64,000 nucleotides of DNA, taken from Hygrophila difformis (lineage: Eukaryota > Streptophyta > Magnoliopsida > Lamiales > Acanthaceae). Where the stretch lies: NCBI GenBank assembly GCA_030278955.1, contig JAOANR010000005.1:35653105-35717104 (forward strand), given 5' to 3'. The position numbers were made by a program, and so were the translations under genes. The notes under the pieces are model-generated. The model saw only the letters and a program-made list of their open reading frames with translations, ran no database searches and had not been told where the DNA came from. Of this stretch, positions 10,214 to 22,420 are shown piece by piece (the stretch's first letter is position 1; each line of letters opens with the position of its first letter).

Positions 10214-10910
10214 TATATATAAAAGTAATATAGTCAAGTTTCCCCCCACTTCCCCACCCCCTTTTTTCAACAATCACATTTAATTCATCCAACAATGTTT
10301 AATCCTAAAATTTTAATATTATATATTGAAATATCCATAAATATATATTAATATCCAATATTAATTAATATACGTTTAATATAATTCTTTTATCAATATT
10401 CATCAATATCCTAACAAATTCTTAATCTATATCTATATTCTATATTCTATATATATATATAAAAGTAATATAGTCAAGTTTCCCCCACTTCCCCACCCCC
10501 TTTTTTCAACAATCACATTTAATTCATCCAACAATGTTTAATCCTAAAATTTTAATATTATATATTGAAATATCCATAAATATATATTAATATCCAATAT
10601 TAATTAATATACGTTTAATATAATTCTTTTATCAATATTCATCAATATCCTAACAAATCTATATATCTATATATCTATATATATATATATATAAAAGTAA
10701 TATAGTCAAGTTTCCCCCCACTTCCCCACCCCCTTTTTTCAACAATTACATTTAATTCATCCAACAATGTTTAATCCTAAAATTTTAATATTATATATTG
10801 AAATATCCATAAATATATATTAATATCCAATATTAATTAATATACGTTTAATATAATTCTTTTGTCAATATTCATCAATATCCTAACAAATTCTTAATAA
10901 AATATTATAA
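10214..10910 (+). repeat. Three tandem copies of a Helitron 5' end
   Basis: The segment AAAAGTAATATAGTCAAG ... ATCCTAACAAAT begins at about 10221, 10461 and 10693, giving periods near 240 and 232 bp. Copies are almost identical and separated by (TC)TATATA-rich runs of varying length. TC-TATATATA-AAAG is typical of plant Helitron 5' ends. The first copy directly abuts the upstream 3' CTAG, so ends are joined head to tail. Confidence 0.75.
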
Positions 10911-11020
10911 TATCTTTAACTAATTTAAACTATTATATATTTTTAGAAGATCACGTCAAATTTGATTCTATTCATCCAATATTTGCATATATATCTCCAT
11001 CAAACCTCCTCCTATTTCTC

Positions 11021-11028
11021 TATAAATA
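11021..11028 (+). promoter_or_regulatory. TATA-box-like promoter in Helitron body
   Basis: CTCTATAAATATTCC followed by a C/T-rich leader-like stretch (CATTCATTCATCACCTCAC) looks like a plant core promoter. An ATG at 11109 opens only a short frame (about 48 codons). A TTTTGTTGCAG acceptor-like site ends near 11183. This could be a captured gene start; no product is recognised. Confidence 0.35.
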
Positions 11029-11810
11029 TTCCATTCATTCATCACCTCACATTTTATTTCTTCATTCTTTGTTTATGTCTTCTCAACATTGATTTTATAT
11101 TTAAAACAATGTCTTTTGTTTATTCTTCTCATGTATTACAATGTTTCACACCCCAATATTTTCCTATATTTCTTTTGTTGCAGGTTAATTTTTCTCAGAT
11201 TACAATATATTCTTCGTCTTGCTATTCATGTAAGATTTTTTTTACTCAAACGTGAATATTAGTGGGTTTTTTTTTGTTTTTTCTTATGTACTATTAAATA
11301 TATATTTCTAATGGTTTTCCAATGACTTTTACAGGATTACATATTGTAATTCAAGATTGCAATTAAGTCATACTCTACAAATTATTTTTATGATTCTCCT
11401 TTGTATACTACTCAAAATCTTTGTATATCATGAATCTATTTTATGTTGATTTTTTTATTGTTTGTTTTTTTTGTCTTTATTCAAAATTTGAAAAAAAAAA
11501 CTGAAGAGAATAAATTTGGAGATATTTCCACTTTATTTTTTATTGATGTATTTTTTCCATTTTGTTAATAGATTATTCCCTTTTTGACATCTTTCCTTTT
11601 GGATACATTTTTTTACATATTTTTTAATTTATTTAAGTTCACTATAAAGTAGAAAACAATCATTATTTAATTGAATTCGGAAAAATTGGGAATAATCTAA
11701 TAAATTGGATAGGGAATGATTTAAATTAGTTGTTTATTTTTTCCCAACTTTTTTATTTAGCATAGTGATTTGTTATTATTTTAGAAGATCTCAATCTAAT
11801 TTTGAATGGT

Positions 11811-11841
<31 letters not shown>
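11811..11841. repeat. (TA)n microsatellite
   Basis: About 15 uninterrupted TA units. The surrounding 11260-12000 is AT-rich and without a credible gene. Confidence 0.85.
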
Positions 11842-11843
<2 letters not shown>

Positions 11844-12000
11844 TTGGATACCGATCCTATTTTTAAGAAATTATTAATTAATATAAACGGTATAATAACA
11901 CTACATAAATTAAAAAGATTTACTATGATATACATATTTTAACTTCGTCTAATTGAATAAATATAGTACTATATATTTGTATAATATATATACTTATAAT

Positions 12001-12402
12001 TAGGGGTGAAAGGGGTACGGTCAATATCAGACCGATCCGATATTGTATCCGATTATATTCGAATCCGAATCTGTATCCAACTATCCAGCCAAATATTTCA
12101 ATAGTCGCATCCAAATTTGAATCTGTAATTTAATATATGCATTCGTATTTGTATCCAAAAATATCTGACCTTATCTAAAAACTGATAGGATATTATCCAG
12201 ATTTTAAATATGGATATCCGAATATATTAATATATTATTATTTATTAATTAAAAATTATCAATAATTATAACAAAATATAAAATTATTACTCCTATATAA
12301 TTATCAAATTTTCAAAAAAGATTAAAAATTATCCGATAATATGTATCCAATTAAATCTATATCCGACATGTATTTGTATCCGACATATCTATATTCGATC
12401 CG
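12001..12402. mobile_element. hAT-like MITE, left part (split by E2)
   Basis: Begins TAGGGGTGAAAGGGGTACGG. The matching inverted end CCATACCGTTTTCATCCCTA lies at 21105-21124, after E2. The body is rich in TATCCGA/ATCCGAAT motifs on both sides of E2. About 16 of 20 terminal bases pair. Flanks resemble an imperfect 8-bp duplication (CTTATAAT / CATATAAT), pointing to the hAT superfamily. Confidence 0.6.
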
Positions 12403-12861
12403 TGTAACGCCCCAAAAATTTAAAACCAAATTTCTGTGACGTCACGGCCGTGTTACCTCTCTTAAACTGTTGGCCATTCAATTTAAGATCAATAACACGT
12501 AGCCAAGTAAACAGGAAGCCAATAAATCATAATATCAGAGTACAAATCCAGAAAAGAAACCTCACATCATAACAGACGTCCGGCTTACAAGCCTTATTTA
12601 TGCGACACAACAGTCGACAAATCAGTCTCATCTCACCTGTCAGAGATATCAAATTAAACACAAGACAGAACATAGTGTTCCGATCGGTACCACAAGCAGT
12701 ACAAGACAAGGTAATAGAGTCATAGCATTTATTCAAGACAAGCACATAAGTCCACAACATGCTAATGCATCTCTAGGTAGATCACTCATCCCCAAACCCC
12801 ACATCGTGCTCAGGCTCTGCGTCCTCCCCGGGATTATCTATACATGAAAACATAGCAAGGG

Positions 12862-12878
12862 TCAGTACAAGGTACTGA
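12862..12878 (-). other. LTR stem-loop (E2 version)
   Basis: Perfect 7-bp arms TCAGTAC/GTACTGA with loop CTT in the sense direction, shortly before a TATAG acceptor-like site. Repeated in the second LTR at 18842-18858 and in the solo LTR at 40724-40740. Confidence 0.6.
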
Positions 12879-13419
12879 GCAAGAATAGAAGAATCGGCAT
12901 AAGGGGAAACAAGAATTAACTTGATTCCCTAGAAGTATATTTAGACATATAGGTGGAGATATATTCCGTTTTAAAACATTTGTTAGGCATAACATAAAAA
13001 TTGAACAATGCGAATAAGTAAACATCACACCGTCCCATACCGGTGCTTCAACCACAGCAAATAAGATGAATGATGGATGATGAGATGAAATGTTATGACC
13101 TAAGATGTCTATCTACCCTAAATGCAACACATAAGCATGTCTAGCGCGCACCTAGGTACCATGGTCGGTATTCCCTCCCATATAAGGGTCCACACCCCTT
13201 AATGGTCGAGAGACATACCCACAGTGCCCCCGCCGCGGACACCAACAGCTGAAATCGTGGCTTACGGCAAGCGGGTCAGGCAAAGGGTCATGAGCCCTCT
13301 CCAGCCAAAATCAGACTAGGATATAAATCCTTTCCAGTCTCAATGCTTCTGGGTAGCAATCCCACTATGCCCCTCTTCGGATACCGATTCGCAAGCATAG
13401 CGTATCCTACCGTCGTGGC

Positions 13420-13572
13420 ATATTCACATATCATCACAGATTTTCACATATCATCACAGATATTCACATATCCTCACAGATATTCACATATCATCACAGA
13501 TATTCACATATCCTCACAGACATTCACATATCATCACAGATATTCACATATCCTCACAGATTTTCACATTCC
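13420..13572. repeat. 20-bp minisatellite in E2 LTR
   Basis: About eight copies of CATATCATCACAGATATT with C/A and T/C variants. The identical array is at 19400-19552. The related solo LTR keeps only two or three copies (41205-41250), and E4 LTRs two copies, so copy number changes quickly. Confidence 0.85.
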
Positions 13573-14105
13573 ATTCAATCACTCATCTCGAGTGAAGTAT
13601 TTTCTTTAAAATAAATAGCTTTAAAATAGTCAGGGCTCTTTGAAATATACTACTAGTTTATAAATGATAACTTTAAAAATAATAATACTTGAAAATAATA
13701 GTTTTTAAAAAGAATAATCCGGGCTCTTTAAAATAGTAGTTTTAAAATATTCCGGGGTGTGCCAAGTCCCACATTTCGGCACCAACACATAATCAGATTC
13801 CACACATGTCAATACGTAAATTACGTGTCATGACAAAATAAACAACTCATCGCGAGTTAAGTGTCGAGGGTGTGCCAAGCCCCACATATCGGCACTAACA
13901 CTCACATCAACATAGAAGCGAAACAAGACTCGATCTCAACTAAGGCATAGTAGATCACCGCTAATCGCAACTAAGTTCAAAGATTGTGAGCATAATGATG
14001 GTTATGGCATGCTAAAAGCATAAGAAGAACTAAGGAAACACGCAGGACGAAGAACCGGAAAACGAGCGAACGAACCGCGCGGGCAGGGGAGCTGGCGCGC
14101 TCCCC

Positions 14106-14131
14106 GCGCGGTTTTCCCATGAAAACCGCGC
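14106..14131. other. GC-rich hairpin inside the CGCG patch
   Basis: Arms GCGCGGTTTTC and GAAAACCGCGC are perfectly complementary with loop CCAT. The E4 LTR has a corresponding hairpin near 56073-56098 with arms GCGCGGGTTTCT/AGAAACCGCGC, keeping pairing apart from one bulged G. Confidence 0.5.
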
Positions 14132-15060
14132 CAACCCCGCGCGGGTTTTGTCACGGCGTCGTGACGTTCGATCGCGCGCTGCTCGCGCGCTGTTTGGCAA
14201 AAAGGCGCCCCAACTGCGCGCCGACACAACAGAAACGATGGAAATGGCGGTTTCCGGCCATTCCACCGATTATGCCCCCATTTAGGCCTATCTCTACCCT
14301 TGCCTGGTATGTAGATGAGTCCCCAAGCTCCTCTTCTCAACCTGCAAGCTTCCAATCAACAATTCCAAGCCTATATTGCAAGAATCAAGCTCCAAACATC
14401 ATAATTCATCCAAGAACATGATTTCTTGATCTTGAAACCTTTTGAAGCTCAAAAACTGAAATTACTTCAACCAAAGCATTACCTTAGTTTCCAAAACTGA
14501 TTTGCAACTCCCAAGCAAGGATTTAACACAACTTCCAAGCCGATCTACAAGAATTTCAACCCAAACTCTTCAATCCCGCCACCAACATAACACCCTCCAA
14601 AACTCACTTCAAACTCCACCAAAACATGTAATTAACTATGAAAAACACTTACCTCAAGTTGTAGGATGGATTTCCTAAGTGATTTTAGCAAGAATTTGAG
14701 GATTGGAAGAATTTGGGCATGAACCCTAGCTCCTTCAAGAGGGGTGACGGGAATGGAAGGATGATGAGGAAGAAATGGGTTTCCTAATGCCCAAAATCAG
14801 ATTTTGAAGAGTCAAAAATGGATCCGGGTCGGGTCACGGGTCTCGGTTCGGGTCGGAATGTGGGTTAAAAGAGTTACACCACTTGTCTTGACCACATTGC
14901 ACCCAATTGAGCACTTGACTCTTATTATCTAGTGAGTTGAACTCACTTATTCTCCCACTTAAATCTTCATTCCCTATAAAATAATCCACATACTAAGTCT
15001 TTTGTTAATTAACCGTAATTAAATTAATTAATTATGAGTTAATTAAATCGGGGTGTTACA

Positions 15061-15076
15061 ATCTCTCCCCCTTAGG
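15061..15076 (-). other. E2 polypurine tract
   Basis: CCTAAGGGGGAGAGAT on the minus strand, directly before the LTR start TGTAACACCC. The pre-PPT stem-loop TCATTCG-AGGA-CGAATGA is at 15078-15095. The pol stop codon is about 25 bp further upstream. Confidence 0.85.
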
Positions 15077-15120
15077 ATCATTCGTCCTCGAATGAAAAAG
15101 TGTGGATTAAGGTCATTACT

Positions 15121-16794
15121 TCACTGAATTGGAGTCAAATCCAATTCAGGATAACGCCCAGCCATGCTTTCCTCTGTCTCCCAAGTGGCATCCTCTACGC
15201 CATGTCTCGACCAAGGTACTTTCACCATTTTGACCGCCTTCTTGCGAAGTACCTTTTCTTTAGTGTCGAGAATCGCCACGGGGTATTCTTCGTATTCTAG
15301 ATTGTCATCCAACTCCACCTCCTCCGGTTGTATAACCTTGTTAGGATCCGATATAAACTTCCTCAACTGAGAGACGTGGAAAACGTTGTGCACCTTTCCC
15401 ACCTCAGTTGGCAATTCTAACCGGTAAGCGACCTTCCCAATCTTTTTAGTGATCTCATAGGGGCCTATAAATCTGGGACTCAGTTTCCCCTTCTTCCCAA
15501 ATCGTCTCACGCCCCTCATGGGTGACACTCTCAAGAGTACCCAATCTCCAATCTCGAATTCAATGTCTCTCTTGGACAATTTAGCATAACTCTTCTGATG
15601 ATCCTGAGCTTCTTTCATTCTGTCTCTGATCACTCGTACCACTTCCGTGGTCTGTTCAATGAGTTCAGGACCCATCACCACTCGCTCTGAAGGATCACTC
15701 CAACACAATGGTGTCCTGCACTTTCTTCCGTATAAGGCCTCGAAATGCGCCATACGAATACTCGCGTGATAGCTATTGTTGTAGGAGAACTCCACCAAAT
15801 GTAGATGTTCCTCCCACGATCCTTGAAAATCCATCACACACGCCCTCAACATATCCTCCAAGGTTCTAATGGTCCTTTCGGTCTGTCCATCAGTCTGAGG
15901 GTGCCACGCAGTACTCTTACTGATCTGCGTCCCAAAGACTGTCTGCAATTCCTTCCAGAACCTTGACAGGAATCTGGAATCTCTGTCGGAAATGATTTCC
16001 CGAGGAATACCGAAACGTCTAACCACATGTTGGATGTAAGCGCCAGTCAACTGTTGCATGCTCCAGTTCAATCTCATTGGTATAAACACAACACTCTTGG
16101 TTAGTCGGTACACAACTACCCAAATAGTATCAAAACTGCTCCGTGTCCTGGGTAGCCCGGTGACAAAGTCCATAGCAATGGATTCCCATTTCCAAGTAGG
16201 AACATCCAAAGGTTGTAATAAGCCTGAAGGTCTCATATGCTCGGCTTTCACCTTCTGGCAAGTGGAACACCTAGACACAAATTCTGCCACTTCCTTCTTC
16301 ATGCCTTTCCACCAATAGTTTTGCCTCAAATCCTTGTACATCTTTACTGCTCCCGGATGTACGGAGTAAGGTGTGCAATGTGCCTCTTCCATAATTTTTC
16401 CTTTCAACGCCTGATCTTTCGGAGGCACACACCAACGGTCCCCAAACTTGATCATATCCTTGCTATCAATCACAAAGCCTTCCGCTTTACCCTTACGAAT
16501 CCGAGCTTTCAAATACATCATCTCTTGACTTACAGATTGACTTAGTCTGAGTTCCTCGAGTAATGATGGCACCACCGTCATAGCATTCAACCTTGCTATC
16601 GTGTCGTAAGGAACAACCACAACACCTTCCTTGTCCAACTCTTGCCTTAACTTCCAAGGGAGAGTAATTGAGTTCAGTACATGTCCTTTCCTACTTGGTG
16701 CATCAGCCACCCGGTTGGCTTTACCTTCTATGTACTGAATACTCGTGTCGTAGTCCTGCAAAAACTCTAACCACCTTCTTTGCCTACCGCTCAT
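15121..16794 (-). pseudogene. E2 pol: RNase H end, integrase, chromodomain-like tail
   Basis: A 557-codon open frame. It starts within RNase H ([13 protein letters not shown], then VADAPSRK with Pro where Leu is usual). The integrase zinc motif is H139, H146, C176, C179. The catalytic triad is D209 (AMDFVTGLP), D270 (IISDRDSRF) and E306 (DGQTERTI). A Tyr replaces the usual Asp in VVVYRLTK, outside the triad. GPY/F-type sequence (RFIGPYEI) and a chromodomain-like C-terminus ([24 protein letters not shown]) close the protein. This half is the best preserved integrase in the window. The upstream frame is broken, so it would not be made as part of a full polyprotein. Confidence 0.92.
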
Positions 16795-17093
16795 CTTGTC
16801 TGCAGTGTAGAGACATTTAAGGTTCTTATGATCCGAATAGATTTGACACTTGGCTCCGTAAAGATAATGCCTCCAAATTTTTTTAATGCATGCACGACCG
16901 CTGCCATCTCCAGGTCGTGAGTCGGGTAATTCAGCTCGTGAGGCTTTAATTGCCTAGATGCATATGCAATCACCTTGCCATACTGCATAAGCACACACCC
17001 AAGTCCTCGATAAGATGCATCTGTGTATTCCTCATATTCCCCCGATTCATCAGGTAACACTAAGGCCGGAGCCTCTGTCACCTTCTTCTTCAA
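16791..17093 (-). pseudogene. E2 pol: RNase H N-terminal half, frameshifted
   Basis: Shows the RNase H core [15 protein letters not shown] and [13 protein letters not shown] with catalytic Asp and Glu. After HALK the frame goes wrong: an A-run near 16880-16886 has two extra A relative to E4, where the reading [12 protein letters not shown] continues. Downstream sequence in the other frame resumes at 16794. Continuous with RT upstream across a stop near 17121. Confidence 0.85.
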
Positions 17094-17123
17094 TAGATCA
17101 AAAGCCTGCTGACAGTCCTCACT

Positions 17124-17885
17124 CTAATGAAATAATACATCCTTTCTCTCTAACTGAGTCAAGGGTCGAGCAATGCTAGCGAACCCCTCAATGAACCTCC
17201 TGTAGTATCCCACCAATCCAAGGAAACTACGCACCTTACTGACATTAGTTGGAGGATTCCACTCCAACACCGCTTCGACCTTCGCCGGGTCTACTGAAAT
17301 TCCTTCGCCTGACACAATATGCCCAAGGAAAGCCACCTTATCCAACCAAAACTCACACTTCGAAAGTTTGGCATATAACTTGTGCTCCCTAAGCACCTGC
17401 AACACTGTCCTGAGATGTTCCTTGTGTGTCTTTACACTGGAAGAGTATACCAAAATGTCATCAATAAAGACAACCACACAAACGTCTAACCAAGGTCGAA
17501 AGACGCGATGCATCAAATCCATAAAAACTGCTGGGGCATTAGTTAGCCCAAACGGCATCACTGTGAACTCGAAATGACCACACCGCGTTGGGAAAGCTGT
17601 CTTTTCACGATCTCCCTCTGCCACTCGAATCTGATGGTATCCTGATCTTAAGTCGATCTTAGAGAATGTGGATGCACCCTTCAGCTGGTTAAATAGGTCA
17701 TCAATCCTCGGCAGTGGGTAACGGTTCTTGACTGTGATCTGATTGAGCCCCCGATAATCAATACACATCCGTAAGCTTCCGTCCTTCTTTTTGACAAAGA
17801 TTACCGGTGCTCCCCAAGGCGAACTGCTAGGTTGAATGTATCCTTTATCAAGTAGATCCTTAAGCTGTTCCTTCAACTCCTTCAA
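17124..17885 (-). pseudogene. E2 pol: reverse transcriptase core
   Basis: A 253-codon stretch with RT motifs: [14 protein letters not shown] (23-36), IDYRGLN (42-48), [13 protein letters not shown] with D78, [10 protein letters not shown] (112-121), the catalytic FIDD at 140-143, and the thumb [12 protein letters not shown]. It ends at a TAG where Trp is expected ([12 protein letters not shown]), the same stop as in E4. Two substitutions look damaging ([12 protein letters not shown], where E4 has [12 protein letters not shown]). Confidence 0.92.
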
Positions 17886-18120
17886 CTCGGCAGGAGCTCC
17901 TTATGGCGAGCTACTAGGCTAAATATACCCCTTTACTGATCAGCTCATTCAATTGATCCTACAACTCCTTCAGTTCACAGGAGTCATATGGTAAGGAGCC
18001 TTAGAACTATGAGCTGCATTAGGCATCAGCTCAACAGTAAAATCAATCTCCCGAGCAGATGGGAGACCAAGAATTTAGTCGGGAAATACATCCCCGAACT
18101 CAGAGACAACAGGGACACTC
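17886..18120 (-). pseudogene. E2 pol: duplicated upstream RT segment with stops
   Basis: Minus-strand reading gives VVSEFGDVFPD*ILGLPSAREIDFTVELMP, then a segment close to ELKELKDQL..SKGYI*PSSSP, which repeats in a second version at the start of the next RT piece. So the region [14 protein letters not shown] occurs twice in tandem in diverged forms. This looks like a template-switch join between two related pol genes. Stops are shared with E4 (57690-57916). Confidence 0.7.
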
Positions 18121-18364
18121 GGTAAACAAGAATAATTCTTTACCGAACAGCAATTATTAAGTATAGAATTCCCGGAATATCCCCAAGGATTGATCCTGGT
18201 TTGATTCACAAACCACAATCCACCCCTATAGGGGACGCAGATAACCAACAACAATGCAATTAACAAGAATATAAGCAGAACCAGATGCAATTCCTACACT
18301 ATATGCTTTCCCCCACACATCTCACCACATGCTTGTGTTAGAATTCTAAGCACATACGAGCAAA
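18121..18364 (-). other. E2 leader, no coding content recognised
   Basis: Between the primer site and the broken pol there is no gag-like ORF (no zinc knuckle) and no protease motif. An open stretch at 18075-18290 has a hydrophobic start and then merges into the pol fragment; it is matched in E4 but is not recognised as a protein. Confidence 0.5.
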
Positions 18365-18380
18365 CATGGCTCTGATACCA
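18365..18380 (-). other. E2 primer binding site, tRNA-iMet
   Basis: TGGTATCAGAGCCATG on the minus strand, two bases from the LTR end. The plant initiator tRNA-Met complement is TGGTATCAGAGCCAGG, so one of 16 bases differs. Confidence 0.9.
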
Positions 18381-18382
18381 AA

Positions 18383-21040
18383 TGTAACGCCCCAAAAATT
18401 TAAAACCAAATTTCTGTGACGTCACGGCCGTGTTACCTCTCTTAAACTGTTGGCCATTCAATTTAAGATCAATAACACGTAGCCAAGTAAACAGGAAGCC
18501 AATAAATCATAATATCAGAGTACAAATCCAGAAAAGAAACCTCACATCATAACAGACGTCCGGCTTACAAGCCTTATTTATGCGACATAACAGTCGACAA
18601 ATCAGTCTCATCTCACCTGTCAGAGATATCAAATTAAACACAAGACAGAACATAGTGTTCCGATCGGTACCACAAGCAGTACAAGACAAGGTAATAGAGT
18701 CATAGCATTTATTCAAGACAAGCACATAAGTCCACAACATGCTAATGCATCTCTAGGTAGATCACTCATCCCCAAACCCCACATCGTGCTCAGGCTCTGC
18801 GTCCTCCCCGGGATTATCTATACATGAAAACATAGCAAGGGTCAGTACAAGGTACTGAGCAAGAATAGAAGAATCGGCATAAGGGGAAACAAGAATTAAC
18901 TTGATTCCCTAGAAGTATATTTAGACATATAGGTGGAGATATATTCCGTTTTAAAACATTTGTTAGGCATAACATAAAAATTGAACAATGCGAATAAGTA
19001 AACATCACACCGTCCCATACCGGTGCTTCAACCACAGCAAATAAGATGAATGATGGATGATGAGATGAAATGTTATGACCTAAGATGTCTATCTACCCTA
19101 AATGCAACACATAAGCATGTCTAGCGCGCACCTAGGTACCATGGTCGGTATTCCCTCCCATATAAGGGTCCACACCCCTTAATGGTCGAGAGACATACCC
19201 ACAGTGCCCCCGCCGCGGACACCAACAGCTGAAATCGTGGCTTACGGCAAGCGGGTCAGGCAAAGGGTCATGAGCCCTCTCCAGCCAAAATCAGACTAGG
19301 ATATAAATCCTTTCCAGTCTCAATGCTTCTGGGTAGCAATCCCACTATGCCCCTCTTCGGATACCGATTCGCAAGCATAGCGTATCCTACCGTCGTGGCA
19401 TATTCACATATCATCACAGATTTTCACATATCATCACAGATATTCACATATCCTCACAGATATTCACATATCATCACAGATATTCACATATCCTCACAGA
19501 CATTCACATATCATCACAGATATTCACATATCCTCACAGATTTTCACATTCCATTCAATCACTCATCTCGAGTGAAGTATTTTCTTTAAAATAAATAGCT
19601 TTAAAATAGTCAGGGCTCTTTGAAATATACTACTAGTTTATAAATGATAACTTTAAAAATAATAATACTTGAAAATAATAGTTTTTAAAAAGAATAATCC
19701 GGGCTCTTTAAAATAGTAGTTTTAAAATATTCCGGGGTGTGCCAAGTCCCACATTTCGGCACCAACACATAATCAGATTCCACACATGTCAATACGTAAA
19801 TTACGTGTCATGACAAAATAAACAACTCATCGCGAGTTAAGTGTCGAGGGTGTGCCAAGCCCCACATATCGGCACTAACACTCACATCAACATAGAAGCG
19901 AAACAAGACTCGATCTCAACTAAGGCATAGTAGATCACCGCTAATCGCAACTAAGTTCAAAGATTGTGAGCATAATGATGGTTATGGCATGCTAAAAGCA
20001 TAAGAAGAACTAAGGAAACACGCAGGACGAAGAACCGGAAAACGAGCGAACGAACCGCGCGGGCAGGGGAGCTGGCGCGCTCCCCGCGCGGTTTTCCCAT
20101 GAAAACCGCGCCAACCCCGCGCGGGTTTTGTCACGGCGTCGTGACGTTCGATCGCGCGCTGCTCGCGCGCTGTTTGGCAAAAAGGCGCCCCAACTGCGCG
20201 CCGACACAACAGAAACGATGGAAATGGCGGTTTCCGGCCATTCCACCGATTATGCCCCCATTTAGGCCTATCTCTACCCTTGCCTGGTATGTAGATGAGT
20301 CCCCAAGCTCCTCTTCTCAACCTGCAAGCTTCCAATCAACAATTCCAAGCCTATATTGCAAGAATCAAGCTCCAAACATCATAATTCATCCAAGAACATG
20401 ATTTCTTGATCTTGAAACCTTTTGAAGCTCAAAAACTGAAATTACTTCAACCAAAGCATTACCTTAGTTTCCAAAACTGATTTGCAACTCCCAAGCAAGG
20501 ATTTAACACAACTTCCAAGCCGATCTACAAGAATTTCAACCCAAACTCTTCAATCCCGCCACCAACATAACACCCTCCAAAACTCACTTCAAACTCCACC
20601 AAAACATGTAATTAACTATGAAAAACACTTACCTCAAGTTGTAGGATGGATTTCCTAAGTGATTTTAGCAAGAATTTGAGGATTGGAAGAATTTGGGCAT
20701 GAACCCTAGCTCCTTCAAGAGGGGTGACGGGAATGGAAGGATGATGAGGAAGAAATGGGTTTCCTAATGCCCAAAATCAGATTTTGAAGAGTCAAAAATG
20801 GATCCGGGTCGGGTCACGGGTCTCGGTTCGGGTCGGAATGTGGGTTAAAAGAGTTACACCACTTGTCTTGACCACATTGCACCCATTTGAGCACTTGACT
20901 CTTATTATCTAGTGAGTTGAACTCACTTATTCTCCCACTTAAATCTTCATTCCCTATAAAATAATCCACATACTAAGTCTTTTGTTAATTAACCGTAATT
21001 AAATTAATTAATTATGAGTTAATTAAATCGGGGTGTTACA
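18383..21040 (-). repeat. E2 5' LTR
   Basis: Same length and near-identical sequence to 12403-15060. Drives minus-strand transcription if active. The right end GGGTGTTACA is followed by the target duplication ATCCG. Confidence 0.96.
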
Positions 21041-21124
21041 ATCCGAATCCGAGAAAAAAATGTGGGATAATATATATTCGTATCCAATACTATCTGATCA
21101 TATCCATACCGTTTTCATCCCTAC
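21041..21124. mobile_element. hAT-like MITE, right part
   Basis: Continuation of the MITE begun at 12001, interrupted by E2. It ends CCGTTTTCATCCCTA, inverted relative to the left end. Confidence 0.6.
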
Positions 21125-21137
21125 ATATAATATAATA

Positions 21138-21312
21138 CTCCCTTCATTTCAAAATAAGTGTAACATAAGGAAATGACCCGAGATTCAATGCAAGGAATAG
21201 AAGTGCTTTAGTGGAAGTTTTATACCCTTAAAAGCATTTATATATGGTAATGTAACATTTATTATGAAACACCCAAAAAAAGAAAGTGTAACACTTAAAA
21301 AAATGGAAGAAG
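21138..21312. mobile_element. Degenerate Stowaway-like MITE
   Basis: Left end CTCCCTTCATTTCAAAATAA and right end AAAAATGGAAGAAG are imperfect inverted repeats flanked by TA (21136-21137, 21313-21314). No coding capacity. Confidence 0.65.
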
Positions 21313-21335
21313 TATAATATAGTATAATATGATAA

Positions 21336-21916
21336 TTATATATTCATGATTAGATTTGCATTAGTCACTCCATATGTATGTGAACAATGTTCTAAAATTA
21401 TTAACATTATTTTGTGGGAAGCTGACGCCAAATAACAAATTGAAAAGAAAATAAAGGAAAAAAAGAGCAACAAAAAGAGGTGTCCAAAAGCAGAAAGGAA
21501 AAAAAGAGCTAACATTTTGGCTCTTGGGAACCATACGCGGGAAGAATCCGCCGCTAACACCCTGTGCGTGAAGTCTGGGGGAATGTCCAAGTAGTGTAGA
21601 ATTCTTCTAAAGATGCACCACATTTTGCTAGACAATCCGCGGCCATTTTACACTTGCAAAGTACATGATGAACTGAACATCGGTCAAAGACGTCTCGCCA
21701 GGTGCGGGAGGCATGCCATTGGTCGAGTAGTCCAGTAGCATTATTAGTGTAATATATAATAATAAATTAACATATAAAATATAAAATGGAGTTAAAATTA
21801 TATCTCGAAAATTATAAATTTAAAAATGTAAAATCAAATATATTACATAATTCGTATCAGGCAAAAATGTATTAATATAAATTAAATAATGTAAAATCAA
21901 ATTGATTATGGACTAA
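21336..21916. other. Helitron body / AT-rich DNA without a recognised gene
   Basis: A 99-codon minus ORF (21336-21635) has a hydrophobic Phe-rich stretch but no known family. The rest is AT-rich. Confidence 0.3.
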
Positions 21917-22310
21917 GAGGATGTTTGGATGCGCGTTTTAAAAAGTGTTGCAGCATTTAGAAAAGGATAATCAGATAATTGTTGTAATAAAACATGCTGT
22001 AGAAAATTAAGTGTTTGGATGAGCTTATGTTGTTTCAAATCGCAATAATCAGATAATCATGAAAAAGTGTTTGGATTTGTATTTTTCATTACCTCAAAAG
22101 GCAACAATATGGTAAAATATATTTTTGGCTACACGCAATTTTCTTGCAGCACCAAAGTGGGGCTGCAAGAAAATAGCGTTTTCACTCCCTCAAAAGGCAA
22201 ATAATAGATTATTGGAAGTTTGTACAAAAACAGAATTAACTGATTATTTGCGTTTTGCAAACGCAATAATCAGATAATTCCGCCCAAAATGCACAAACAA
22301 ACGCCCGCTA
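21917..22310. mobile_element. Possible MITE
   Basis: GAGGATGTTTGGATGCGCG at the left and CACAAACAAACGCCCGC at the right are roughly inverted. The motif CGCAATAATCAGATAAT occurs at about 22041 and 22263, and inner pieces repeat in inverse orientation. Family and target duplication are not clear. Confidence 0.4.
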
Positions 22311-22420
22311 AATCAATAAACAACAATATTAGGAAAATAATTAATTGACAAAGTTGCTAAACCACTTTGTCACATTTTTTCTCAATAATGTGGTCAGAAA
22401 ATTAGCATGAACCAAATTTT

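Larger units (their letters stand above)
12403..15060 (-). repeat. E2 3' LTR
   Basis: TGTAACGCCCC...GGGTGTTACA on the plus strand. Contains the stem-loop TCAGTAC/GTACTGA at 12862-12878, a 20-bp minisatellite at 13420-13570, a CGCG-rich patch at 14070-14225 with an 11-bp hairpin, and on the minus strand a donor-like GAG|GTAAGTG near 14653. ORFs here (for example 13343-13609, 14002-14355) recur identically in the other LTR and have no protein features. Confidence 0.96.
12403..21040 (-). mobile_element. E2: young, defective Ty3/gypsy retrotransposon
   Basis: Two 2658-bp LTRs (12403-15060 and 18383-21040) flank a 3.3-kb interior. A perfect 5-bp target duplication ATCCG lies at 12398-12402 and 21041-21045. 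I noticed only two base differences between the LTRs (near 12596/18576 and 14886/20866), which means a very recent insertion. The interior holds RT, RNase H and integrase but no gag or protease. Several stops and a frameshift break pol, so it must rely on enzymes from elsewhere. It shares its defects with E4. Confidence 0.97.

Noticed and set aside
14002..14355. Arg-rich ORFs in CGCG patches of E2 and E4 LTRs
   Set aside because: Several overlapping frames on both strands are open because of GC content; no domain and no conservation pattern between E2 and E4.
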